DNA of 64,000 bases from Melioribacteraceae bacterium (GTDB lineage Bacteria; Bacteroidota; Ignavibacteria; Ignavibacteriales; Melioribacteraceae), in the NCBI GenBank assembly GCA_019638015.1, contig JAHBUP010000001.1:744001-808000 (forward strand), written 5' to 3'. Positions 8,053 through 15,718 of the stretch are shown piece by piece. The notes beneath the pieces were generated by a model. It made no database searches. It had not been told where the DNA came from and saw only the letters and a list, made by a program, of their open reading frames with translations. The position numbers were made by a program, and so were the translations under genes. How positions within the stretch are numbered: position 1 is the stretch's first letter; each line of letters begins with the position of its first letter.

Positions 8053-10329
8053 GTGAATAAAAAATCATCTTCTGGTATTCAAACAATTTTTTTATTAATA
8101 GTCTTTGCGCTTATTGTTTTTACCGGACAAATAAGGTCTCAGAGTGCATCGGGTATAATTTCCGGCGAAGTGAGAGACGCAGTTACAAAACAACCTCTTC
8201 CCGGTGCAAACATAATAATTGTTGGGACCAATATTGGTGCCGCAAGCGATGCTGAAGGATATTACGTAATTAAAAATGTAGCCGCAGGAAAATATATCTT
8301 AAGATCTTCTATGATGGGATACGAGTCATCAGTTTATGCAGATTTAATTATTAATCCAAACAGAAATCATTCTGTTATGTTCGAACTCCACCCGGCCGCC
8401 ACAGAAATAAGTGAAATAAATGTTACAGCGGATTACTTTTCTAAACCCACAGAAAACCCAGTTAGTTTTAGATCAATAACTCCAGAAGAAATTAGAAGAT
8501 CCCCCGGCTCCGCAGAAGATATTTTTAGGGTAATGCAATCACTACCGGGAGTTGCTACTGCCGGTGCAAAAAGTGCGCAGCTCATTGTGAGAGGAGGAAG
8601 CCCTGATGAAAACCTAACTCTGATTGATAATATTGAAGTTTATAATCCTATTCATTTTGCCCGCACCGGAGAATCGATGGGAATTATAAGCATTGTTAAT
8701 CCCGCCCTGCTGCAAAAAGTAGATTTTTTAACAGGTGGTTTTCCCGTCAAGTATAGCGATAAAATGTCTTCGGTCTTTGATATGACTTTACGAGACGGCA
8801 ATAAAGAAGTTTTTAATACTGATGCAAACTTAAATATAGCAGGTTTCGGAGTGATGTTAGATGGACCGCTAATTGAAAATAGCAATATGGTTCTTTCTCT
8901 AAGACGCGGTTTCTTTGATTTAATTACTGCAACTCTTAACAGACCCGCCGCACCCAGTTATTATGACGCCGTAGGAAAAATTTCATATGATATAAATTCT
9001 GAAAACAGAATCAGTCTTGTTGGATTCTATTATCTGGACCAGATTGAGCGTGCAGGCTCATCCAAAGAATCAACATCCTCATGGAGTAAATATGAATACT
9101 TAACGCGCGATGATTATGGAGCGGCATTTGGAATTAATTGGCGTTCTTTAATTTCTAAAAGTGCTTTCTCATTAGTTACGGCTTCATACACAAGCAACGG
9201 CTGGAATACACTGCAGGGAACCGAAAACGAACGCACCCTAAAGGGGGATGAAATTCGTGAAAACGAATTTACGTTAAAAGCAGAAGTAAATTATCAACTT
9301 AATCATAAACTTGATTTCAAAATTGGCGGACAAATAAAATTTATCGATTCGCGAAATGATTCGTGGAGTCCTGAAACTATAACAAATAGCGGCGCAATTA
9401 TTCCGGCCAATAAAATATTTTATCATCCAGATCCAACAACAAAGTCATCTCTCTTTTTACAATCATCATTTCGCATTATCGATCCCATGGTTATTTCAGC
9501 GGGTTTGCTTTATGATTATTTTGCACTTACATCAGAAAATAATATTAGCCCAAGAATTTCTCTTTCATATAAATTGCCTACCGAGACCACTTTTAATCTT
9601 GCTTGGGGAAAATATTACCAATCACCGGCAAGTTACCAGGTTGCTACCGATCCACGAAATCTATTTTTAAAAAGCAGTTACGCAACTCATTATATTGCCG
9701 GACTTGAACAGTTGTTAAGCAATGATACTAAGGCAAGTATTGAGCTTTATTATAAAGAGCTTTCAAGTCTTATTGTTGATCCGGACGTTTCCGAACTTCT
9801 TGTTAATACGGGCAGCGGATACGCTCAAGGAATTGAATTTGCGTTACAGAAAAAATTTACTGATGGATTTGTTGGAAGTGCTTCATATTCTTATTCAATA
9901 TCAAAAAGAAAAGATTATGAATCTCTTGACCATTACGACTTTGAATTCGAAAGACCCCATATAATAAATCTTATTTTTGGTCTCGAGATTGGAACCGGCT
10001 GGCAAGTTGGCGCTAAGTTTCAATATGCTTCAGGTAATCCTTACACACCTGTAGTTGGAGTTGTGAAGAAAAATAGCTCATACTATGTTGTTGAGGGTAC
10101 AAAAAATTCAGCACGTTATCCCGATTATCATAAACTAGATATTCGAATAGACAAACAATTCGTTTTTGATTCGTGGTCATTCTCAATATATCTCGATTTG
10201 TGGAATGTGTATGATCGAGATAATGTTAGTTCCTACTCTTTCAAAGCTGATGCGAATGGTGAATTGACTTCTACACCGAGATTTGATTTTGGAATTACTC
10301 CCATTCTGGGTTTCACTGCTAAATTTTAA
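8053..10329 (+). CDS. TonB-dependent receptor with carboxypeptidase-regulatory domain
   Basis: A 758-residue outer-membrane receptor. The start is GTG at 8053, preceded at good distance by AAAAAGGAAA. It has a signal peptide, a CarboxypepD_reg-like domain (about residues 35-120), a plug domain (about 130-250, containing QSLPGV and LIVRGGSPDEN), then a 22-strand-type barrel ending in GFTAKF. It imports an unidentified large substrate with TonB energy. A bidirectional terminator follows directly. There is no SusD partner and no biosynthetic or iron gene next to it, so the substrate cannot be inferred. Confidence 0.9.
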   Translation: MNKKSSSGIQTIFLLIVFALIVFTGQIRSQSASGIISGEVRDAVTKQPLPGANIIIVGTNIGAASDAEGYYVIKNVAAGKYILRSSMMGYESSVYADLIINPNRNHSVMFELHPAATEISEINVTADYFSKPTENPVSFRSITPEEIRRSPGSAEDIFRVMQSLPGVATAGAKSAQLIVRGGSPDENLTLIDNIEVYNPIHFARTGESMGIISIVNPALLQKVDFLTGGFPVKYSDKMSSVFDMTLRDGNKEVFNTDANLNIAGFGVMLDGPLIENSNMVLSLRRGFFDLITATLNRPAAPSYYDAVGKISYDINSENRISLVGFYYLDQIERAGSSKESTSSWSKYEYLTRDDYGAAFGINWRSLISKSAFSLVTASYTSNGWNTLQGTENERTLKGDEIRENEFTLKAEVNYQLNHKLDFKIGGQIKFIDSRNDSWSPETITNSGAIIPANKIFYHPDPTTKSSLFLQSSFRIIDPMVISAGLLYDYFALTSENNISPRISLSYKLPTETTFNLAWGKYYQSPASYQVATDPRNLFLKSSYATHYIAGLEQLLSNDTKASIELYYKELSSLIVDPDVSELLVNTGSGYAQGIEFALQKKFTDGFVGSASYSYSISKRKDYESLDHYDFEFERPHIINLIFGLEIGTGWQVGAKFQYASGNPYTPVVGVVKKNSSYYVVEGTKNSARYPDYHKLDIRIDKQFVFDSWSFSIYLDLWNVYDRDNVSSYSFKADANGELTSTPRFDFGITPILGFTAKF

Positions 10330-10360
10330 AGTTGGGAGTTAGGAAAAGAAATTAAAACAA

Positions 10361-10386
10361 AGCCCGATCTGAATATCGGGCTCTGT
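10361..10386. terminator. Bidirectional intrinsic terminator between convergent genes
   Basis: AGCCCGAT (10361-10368) pairs perfectly with ATCGGGCT (10375-10382) across a six-base loop. It is flanked by A-rich sequence on the left and lies between the convergent receptor gene and oxidase-like gene, so it probably serves both strands. Confidence 0.75.
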
Positions 10387-10413
10387 TCAAAAATAAAGAA
10401 AACAGTTTTAATC

Positions 10414-12036
10414 TTATTTCTCTGCCGGCAGCAAATCAGTTGTGTTTAATTTAGATGGCATAAAAATTCCTATTACTCCTTTAATACCAACAGTCATTAC
10501 AATGTTATAAAAGAAGGCGAGGAAAGCAAAAAGAAGAAGCGAGCCGGAAATTGCGGCAAGAATCATGTATGAAGAATATTCACCTTCAAAATAAATAGTT
10601 CTTCTCAGCATTCCTTTTAAGCCAGCCATACCCATAAATGCGCCCATGCCAATTCCTCCTAAAAGATGAGCCCAGAAATGGAACGTAGCAAGTTTTTCAC
10701 TATACAGTTTAGCGCCATTTGTCAGAATAGGAAGTAGAAAATAGATTGCAGAGTAAAGCGTCATTGTTAAACCAACCAATATAGCAACATGCACGTGAGG
10801 TCCAACAATCCATTGTGTATTATGAAGAATTCTATTTAAACCCAAGTCTGCCTGCATAATCCCTGCAGGTACCGCAAGAGCAAAACCGAGAAGACCACCG
10901 AGTAAAAATTTAAGGGGATGAGTCATTTTTAAAGGTCTTCCACTCCAAAGAGTAACAAGCGTAATAAAGAATGCTAGTCCTTGAGTAATTAGTTCGAATG
11001 CTGTAACCATTTCGCCGGATAAAACCTTGAGGATTCCGGGTTGTGCTTGATCGGACATTAAATGATGTGACCAAACAGTCCAGCTAACAACCATCTCTAT
11101 AAATAAAGCTGCACGAGCCCAGTTCTCCATAAATAATTTCTTGCCAGTTATTAGTGTTGCAAGTAAATACCAAGTTCCGGCAACAAAAATAAGAACAAGA
11201 CCATCGGCAATTAAATCAAGACCCCACCAAAAGAAATTTTTATACAATAAAGCATCAATAGTAGAATGTTTAAGACTTACTCCAAACAATTCAGCCACCA
11301 TATAAACTAAAATTAGAATACCGGCGAATAAAATAACAATGGCATTTAGGGCTGTATCAACCGTTCCTCTTGCAATTGCCGCAACGGGAAGAGAAACCAA
11401 ATGTTCTTTTTTCTTTTTTGAAAAAATAGAGGTTAAACCGGTTAAGCCAAGAGCAGATTTAATTAATGCTCCTTTGGGTTGTTTCTCCCATCCTTCCGGA
11501 GTATATGTAATTGTCTTGTAAATATTGATGACAAAAAATGCTGTCCCAATCATAACTAATGCAATACCGGTAATAAAGAATGTTCCGCCCCAAACACTAA
11601 ATTGGGTAAAATCTGCAGGCAAAGGCCAGTAAAGTGTGTAAAGTGGTGAGTAGTGAGAAACAAATCCTGAAAACCAGAATACGAAAGTACCAACAGCAAC
11701 AAGCACCATTGTCCAATTTCCAAGTTTAATGCTCCATAATGGTTTTTTCATTAAGAAGGGAACTAGAAAAAGGAATGCACCAAATACAATTGAATATGTT
11801 GAGCCGAAAATTCCAACTAAAGGATGAGCAGTTAAAATAGCAAAGTACTGAGACTCGTTTATTAAAGATATTGGTGTAACTTGATACACTCTCATTATCA
11901 TCCCTTCAAAAACGGCAAACAAATAGTAAACCAACCCAACTACTACAAAACGAAGTGTAAGTTTTTGCATAGGGGTTAGGGAATTGGGGTTAAAGAATTC
12001 TCCCTCTCCGCCAAGTAATGTTTTAATGAAGCTCAT
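10414..12036 (-). CDS. Heme-copper oxidase superfamily subunit I, variant active site; probable NO reductase-type
   Basis: A 540-residue protein with at least 12 transmembrane segments. Heme ligands are present: His71 (LTAHPLVG) for the low-spin heme, and His414 and His416 (GPHVHV) for the high- and low-spin hemes. CuB ligands His324-His325 (WSHHLM) are present. The helix that should carry the first CuB histidine and cross-linked tyrosine reads WWGLDLIAD (270-278): Leu273 replaces His and Ala277 replaces Tyr; Asp274 is adjacent. Without that tyrosine a normal O2 reductase is unlikely. HCO-derived NO reductases with altered ligands are known, and the neighbours (Rrf2, DUF438, DUF1858/2249) point the same way. 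NO reduction is my inference. Last gene of an rrf2-subunit II-subunit I operon. Confidence 0.8.
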   Translation of the reverse strand: MSFIKTLLGGEGEFFNPNSLTPMQKLTLRFVVVGLVYYLFAVFEGMIMRVYQVTPISLINESQYFAILTAHPLVGIFGSTYSIVFGAFLFLVPFLMKKPLWSIKLGNWTMVLVAVGTFVFWFSGFVSHYSPLYTLYWPLPADFTQFSVWGGTFFITGIALVMIGTAFFVINIYKTITYTPEGWEKQPKGALIKSALGLTGLTSIFSKKKKEHLVSLPVAAIARGTVDTALNAIVILFAGILILVYMVAELFGVSLKHSTIDALLYKNFFWWGLDLIADGLVLIFVAGTWYLLATLITGKKLFMENWARAALFIEMVVSWTVWSHHLMSDQAQPGILKVLSGEMVTAFELITQGLAFFITLVTLWSGRPLKMTHPLKFLLGGLLGFALAVPAGIMQADLGLNRILHNTQWIVGPHVHVAILVGLTMTLYSAIYFLLPILTNGAKLYSEKLATFHFWAHLLGGIGMGAFMGMAGLKGMLRRTIYFEGEYSSYMILAAISGSLLLFAFLAFFYNIVMTVGIKGVIGIFMPSKLNTTDLLPAEK

Positions 12037-12064
12037 ATTGATCTCATATTTATTTTCAAAATTA

Positions 12065-12613
12065 TTATTCGGTTATTTCAACTACATCTCTAAGTATCAT
12101 ATTAATTCCCTTGGGACCGGAATACTCTGTTGACCGGATTGAATAAATGCCAGGTTTATCAAACTGCCAGAGGATATCATTATTATGCCCGGGAAGAACC
12201 TGCATTTGAAAAAGCATAGTGTTGTCACTTCTGAATAATCCGAACCCATATGTTAAATCACTAGATGTAACATTGAATCTTACCTTTTCATTTTTTACAA
12301 TTTGTAGTTTTGGTGAAGGGAGAATGAACTTATGATCAGCCATAGAAATATTAAATTCTCTGTCGGCTTTTATATCCGCACGGTTTAAATCCATCGGTTT
12401 CCATGGAATGGTTTCGTGGGTAACTATGTGAAGCGAGACGCCAAGCACCACTAGGAAGCCAACAAAAGTATAAAAAAGTGCAGGTTTAATTTCTTTACTT
12501 TTCCCATCTCTGGTAACTTTGTAGGCAAACCAAGCCATAACCGCCATTATTGCCAAGACATAAAAAGTATAGGCAAACGTTTGACCGGTTAGAACAACGT
12601 TTGAATCGACCAT
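12065..12613 (-). CDS. Heme-copper oxidase-like subunit II with degenerate CuA site
   Basis: 182 residues: two transmembrane helices (about 13-31 and 45-62), then a cupredoxin-like domain. It lines up without gaps to a ba3-type CuA loop, but the ligands are gone: Tyr122 stands at the first His, Ser161 and Ser165 at the two Cys, Gly169 at the second His; only Met172 remains. The flanking framework (VLPG, KPG-Y, NM) is kept, so this looks like evolved loss, not a broken gene. Electrons would have to reach subunit I without CuA. The gene lies 28 bp upstream of subunit I in the same operon, with an AAGGG ribosome-binding site before the ATG. Confidence 0.82.
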   Translation of the reverse strand: MVDSNVVLTGQTFAYTFYVLAIMAVMAWFAYKVTRDGKSKEIKPALFYTFVGFLVVLGVSLHIVTHETIPWKPMDLNRADIKADREFNISMADHKFILPSPKLQIVKNEKVRFNVTSSDLTYGFGLFRSDNTMLFQMQVLPGHNNDILWQFDKPGIYSIRSTEYSGPKGINMILRDVVEITE

Positions 12614-12647
12614 TTTGATACCCTTAATTGTTATTAGATTTTTTATA

Positions 12648-12665
12648 TGCTACCAATATGTAGCA
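12648..12665. promoter_or_regulatory. Perfect dyad TGCTAC-N6-GTAGCA, candidate operator
   Basis: Six-base arms (12648-12653 and 12660-12665) separated by six bases lie between the Rrf2 gene and subunit II, 35 bp before the subunit II start. The size and position suit an operator for the adjacent Rrf2 protein, perhaps driving an internal promoter. It could instead be an mRNA hairpin; no T-run follows on either strand. Confidence 0.4.
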
Positions 12666-12688
12666 ATTAAAAATAAAAAAATCAATTA

Positions 12689-13087
12689 CTACTTTTTTAT
12701 AAGATCGAATAAGCTGGTGGAGGAGAGAACTTTTATTGTTTCGTTCTGAGATTTTGCCCAAACATCATGCATGTGGCAAGGATGGTCCAGCAGACATTCA
12801 CTAAAACCGAAGAAACAGATTGGTTCAGTTCTAAATCCTTCGACTGCATCAACAATTTGTGAGATGTATATTTTCTTGCTGTTCCTCATAAGTCTATATC
12901 CCCCATACTTTCCTCTTATACTTTCAATCAGTTGTTGTTTTGAAAGTAATGTAAGAAGCCGCTGAAGATATTTTTTAGGAATCTTTAGCGCTTTATGAAG
13001 TGCATCTGAGGAATGAAGTTCCTTTTCATTTTCAGCCATATAGGTTAATGTTCTTAGCGCATATTCTGTAGTTTTAGAAAAAGTCAT
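12689..13087 (-). CDS. Rrf2 family transcriptional regulator, NsrR/IscR-like
   Basis: A 132-residue winged-helix regulator. The N-terminal sequence MTFSKTTEYALRTLTYMA and the SIRGKYGGYRL wing are typical of Rrf2. Three cysteines, Cys91, Cys98 and Cys104, have the close spacing that in NsrR and IscR holds an Fe-S cluster. NsrR senses NO directly through that cluster, which agrees with the neighbouring genes. It is first in the operon with the oxidase-like subunits and diverges from the DUF438 gene (168 bp shared upstream region), so it probably controls both. Whether it senses NO, oxygen or cluster status cannot be told from sequence. Confidence 0.88.
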   Translation of the reverse strand: MTFSKTTEYALRTLTYMAENEKELHSSDALHKALKIPKKYLQRLLTLLSKQQLIESIRGKYGGYRLMRNSKKIYISQIVDAVEGFRTEPICFFGFSECLLDHPCHMHDVWAKSQNETIKVLSSTSLFDLIKK

Positions 13088-13255
13088 TATATACCCAAAG
13101 AATGTTGTTAAAATAAATTTATGTAAAAATAGATAAACAGTTTATTAATGCAAATTGGTGATAAATATGGAGTGAAAAACAACACTTGCAGGTTAAAAAG
13201 ATAGTAAGTATTTTATAATCGGAATTTTTAATCTTATTAACAATATGAGAGTATT

Positions 13256-14491
13256 ATGAGTGAAATAATTAACAACAGTAAGGTAAGAGTAGAGAAATTA
13301 AAGCAGTTGATTCTTGAGATTCATGAAGGGAAACCAATTGAGTTAGCAAAAGAGGAACTGACTAAAATGTTAGGATCTATACCTTATGGAGAAGTGGTAC
13401 AGGCAGAGCAGGAACTTATTGCCGGTGGAATGGCAGCCGAAGAGATATTAAAGTATTGCGATCTTCATTCGGAAGCGTTGAAGGGGAGTATTAATTTAAG
13501 TGCTTCAAAGATAGTGGCTGAAGGTCATCCGGTAGATACCTTAATTAAGGAGAACCAATCAATAACCAAGCAAATTGAAGCAATAAGATTATTTAAGAGA
13601 GAATTGCAGATTGAAGATCTGTCGAAAGAGAGATTGGAAGTAGTAATCTTAAATATCAGAGGGGGATTAAATTCTTTGATGGATATTGAAAAGCATTATG
13701 TGCGCAAAGAGAATTTAATATTTCCCTATCTTGAGAAATATGAAATTACCGGACCTCCAACTGTTATGTGGGGTAAGCATGATGAAACAAGGGGATTTTT
13801 AAAATCTTCGGCAAAAGTATTTGATACAGAAGAGGAATTAAGCAGAGAAGACATATTGAGCTTTTATGAATTTTTATTTGATCAAGCATTAATTTCGATA
13901 GAAGAGATGATTTATAAGGAGGAGAATATACTTTTTCCGATGTGCTTGGATACTTTAACGGAAATTGACTGGTATGAAATATACTCGCAGTCGGACTCGA
14001 TAGGATACTGTTTATATGCCCCTGAAGTGAAATGGAAACCGGAAATTGATTTACCAAAAGAGGATAAAAGCATAACTTCAAATAGAGTTCAACTTTCAAC
14101 CGGTTCATTTACATTAAATGAATTGGAAGCGGTATTCAAATCCATTCCGGTTGATTTAACATTTGTTGATAAAGAAGATACGGTAAAATATTATTCGCAT
14201 GGAAAGGAAAGGATATTTGAAAGAAATAATGCCATTATAGGAAGAAAGGTTCAGTTTTGCCATCCTCCTTCAAGCGTACATATAGTAGAAAAGATATTAA
14301 GTGATTTCAAAGCGGGAATTGAGGATGAAGCGAAATTTTGGATAAATTTTAAGGACAAGTATGTTCATATAGCATACTATGCGGTGCGTGGAAGCCAAGG
14401 AGAATATTTAGGTACTTTAGAAGTGACTCAAGATGTAAATCAGTATAAACAGTTAGAAGGGGAAAGACGCCTTTTAACATACGATAAATAG
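13256..14491 (+). CDS. DUF438 / hemerythrin-like / PAS protein
   Basis: 411 residues, cytoplasmic, with three parts: an N-terminal DUF438 domain (about 10-80), a hemerythrin-like four-helix domain (about 95-230) with candidate iron ligands His147, Glu152, His175 and Glu222/223, and a PAS domain (about 285-400). Proteins of this plan recur next to NO- and redox-stress genes in anaerobes and are thought to bind a diiron centre or heme, but no reaction is established. It is transcribed divergently from the Rrf2 regulator and followed 8 bp later by the DUF1858 gene, so it probably belongs to the same stress module. Confidence 0.85.
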   Translation: MSEIINNSKVRVEKLKQLILEIHEGKPIELAKEELTKMLGSIPYGEVVQAEQELIAGGMAAEEILKYCDLHSEALKGSINLSASKIVAEGHPVDTLIKENQSITKQIEAIRLFKRELQIEDLSKERLEVVILNIRGGLNSLMDIEKHYVRKENLIFPYLEKYEITGPPTVMWGKHDETRGFLKSSAKVFDTEEELSREDILSFYEFLFDQALISIEEMIYKEENILFPMCLDTLTEIDWYEIYSQSDSIGYCLYAPEVKWKPEIDLPKEDKSITSNRVQLSTGSFTLNELEAVFKSIPVDLTFVDKEDTVKYYSHGKERIFERNNAIIGRKVQFCHPPSSVHIVEKILSDFKAGIEDEAKFWINFKDKYVHIAYYAVRGSQGEYLGTLEVTQDVNQYKQLEGERRLLTYDK

Positions 14492-14499
14492 AGAGGCAG

Positions 14500-15018
14500 A
14501 TGATGAATTTATTAATAACACCAGATATAACAGTAAACGAATTATTAAATGAATACCCACAGCTGGAAGATAAGTTTATAGAAATAGCTCCGGTTTTTTC
14601 TAAACTAAAAAATCCAATTCTACGAAAGACTATTGCCCGTGTTACAACACTTAAGCAGGCATCGGTTGTAGGAGGTGTTGAAATAGGAGAATTGATTAAT
14701 AAATTGCGAAAAGCAGTCGGTCAAGACGAGGAAATTGTGACACAATTTAAAGAAGAAAAAGAGAGCGGAAAACCAAACTGGGTAACAGTAAAAACAGTGA
14801 AGTTTGAATATGATGCATCTATTGATATTAATAATGGTATGCATCCGGTGGCAAAAGTAACAAAGGAGGCTGAAGCTTTAAAAGATGATGAAATATACAT
14901 CTTGATAACTCCATTTATTCCCGCACCATTAATAGATGTTATTCGAAATAAAGGTTATGAGACATTTACAGAAGAGAGAGGTACAAATGTTTTTGCAACT
15001 TACATATCTAGGAAATAA
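14500..15018 (+). CDS. DUF1858 + DUF2249 protein
   Basis: 172 residues. The N-terminal half (about 5-65, TPDITVNELLNEYP...) matches DUF1858, a small helical domain often paired with hemerythrin or hybrid-cluster proteins. The C-terminal half (about 105-170, HPVAKV...LITPFIPAPLIDVIRNKGY) matches DUF2249, a SirA/TusA-like fold. Two ATG codons are adjacent; AGAGG is only three bases before the first, so translation may begin at 14503. It lies 8 bp after the DUF438 gene. Function is unknown; association with nitrosative or redox stress is established only by recurrent genomic context. Confidence 0.8.
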   Translation: MMNLLITPDITVNELLNEYPQLEDKFIEIAPVFSKLKNPILRKTIARVTTLKQASVVGGVEIGELINKLRKAVGQDEEIVTQFKEEKESGKPNWVTVKTVKFEYDASIDINNGMHPVAKVTKEAEALKDDEIYILITPFIPAPLIDVIRNKGYETFTEERGTNVFATYISRK

Positions 15019-15037
15019 GACTAATTAGCCAATTAGG

Positions 15038-15192
15038 TTGTCCCTATTCTTTATTCAAAACTTAACTAAAATTGCTCTATTGACTTGAAAATTGAACCGG
15101 GCTTTAGCTATCGAAATTGAAAACACTGATTATTATGGTGGACTATGATTGCAAATAGAAATGGATATACATCGGTCACTAAAGACTCGATA
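15038..15192. repeat. Repeat R1, copy 1 (begins TTGTCCCTATTC)
   Basis: An imperfect direct repeat of the segment at 15509-15692, sharing TTGTCCCTATTCTTTATTC, the block TTTAGCTATCGAAATTGAAAA and the tail ACATCGGTCACTAAAGAC. Copy 2 carries about 30 extra bases between two TGCAAA motifs. Copy 2 leads into a transposase gene, so R1 is probably the transposase 3'-side end of an IS; copy 1 would then be a solo end left by deletion. Confidence 0.65.
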
Positions 15193-15213
15193 AGAAGGAA
15201 ATCGAGTAGGATT

Positions 15214-15433
15214 TGTTGCTATTCAATACTTCATCCGCCTGTAAATTATATAGATATTGGAGTAGGGGAGAGGTGTGAAAATCACGGGATTCAGTGTAGT
15301 CTGCCTAGTCTGTGAAGACGGTTTAATTGGAAACGTCTCGGTCACTTTTTGGTCACAACATTTTCAAAAGATGCGTTCACGATCTAAATCTTCAACATTT
15401 TTCCCGGGGCAACGAATCCCTGACTCTCCGCCA
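15214..15433. repeat. Repeat R2, copy A, ending in a tRNA-Ser-like 3' fragment
   Basis: About 220 bp, strongly similar to 18141-18362, with long identical runs such as GTGTAGTCTGCCTAGTCTGT and GGAAACGTCTCGGTCAC. It ends in CGAATCCCTGACTCTCCGCC plus A, which has the form of a tRNA T-arm/acceptor 3' half (serine-type) without the rest of a tRNA. That is the usual look of an integrase attachment site. An intrinsic terminator begins nine bases later. No cloverleaf can be folded from the rest. Confidence 0.7.
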
Positions 15434-15441
15434 GTAAAAAT

Positions 15442-15487
15442 AAAACCTCGATTATAGCTATTAAACGCTGTTTTCGAGGTTTTTTGT
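15442..15487. terminator. Intrinsic terminator after repeat R2 copy A
   Basis: AAAACCTCGA (15442-15451) pairs with TCGAGGTTTT (15474-15483), loop of 22 bases, continuing into T-rich sequence. It is unrelated in sequence to the terminator after copy B, although both follow the same repeat. Confidence 0.7.
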
Positions 15488-15508
15488 TTTATAAGGGTCT
15501 GCTTATAC

Positions 15509-15692
15509 TTGTCCCTATTCTTTATTCAAAACTTAGCGAAAATTGATCGATTGACTTGAAAATCGAGCTTGGTTTTAGCTATCGAAATTGAAAATTCCGG
15601 TTATTATGGTCGACTATGATTGCAAAATATTTATTACGGAACAGATTTTACTGCAAATAGATATAGAAATACATCGGTCACTAAAGACTTTA
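15509..15692. repeat. Repeat R1, copy 2, adjoining the transposase 3' end
   Basis: This second copy of the R1 repeat begins TTGTCCCTATTC and ends about 27 bp before the transposase stop codon at 15719. It is the most complete copy. A third, very short match (TGTCCCTATTC) occurs at 18435-18445. The repeated ends mark former copies of one insertion sequence. Confidence 0.6.
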
Positions 15693-15718
15693 TCAGAGGG
15701 AATAATTCTGAGAATTAC

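Noticed and set aside
15206-15433. A complete tRNA-Ser or tmRNA gene in repeat R2A, because GGAGAGG at 15248-15254 can pair with the CTCTCC end
   Set aside because: No anticodon arm, D-arm or proper T-loop can be placed in the ~180 bases between, and R2B lacks the GGAGAGG sequence.
15275-15457. 60-codon open frame across repeat R2A
   Set aside because: The frame is not preserved in R2B and the protein has no coding character.
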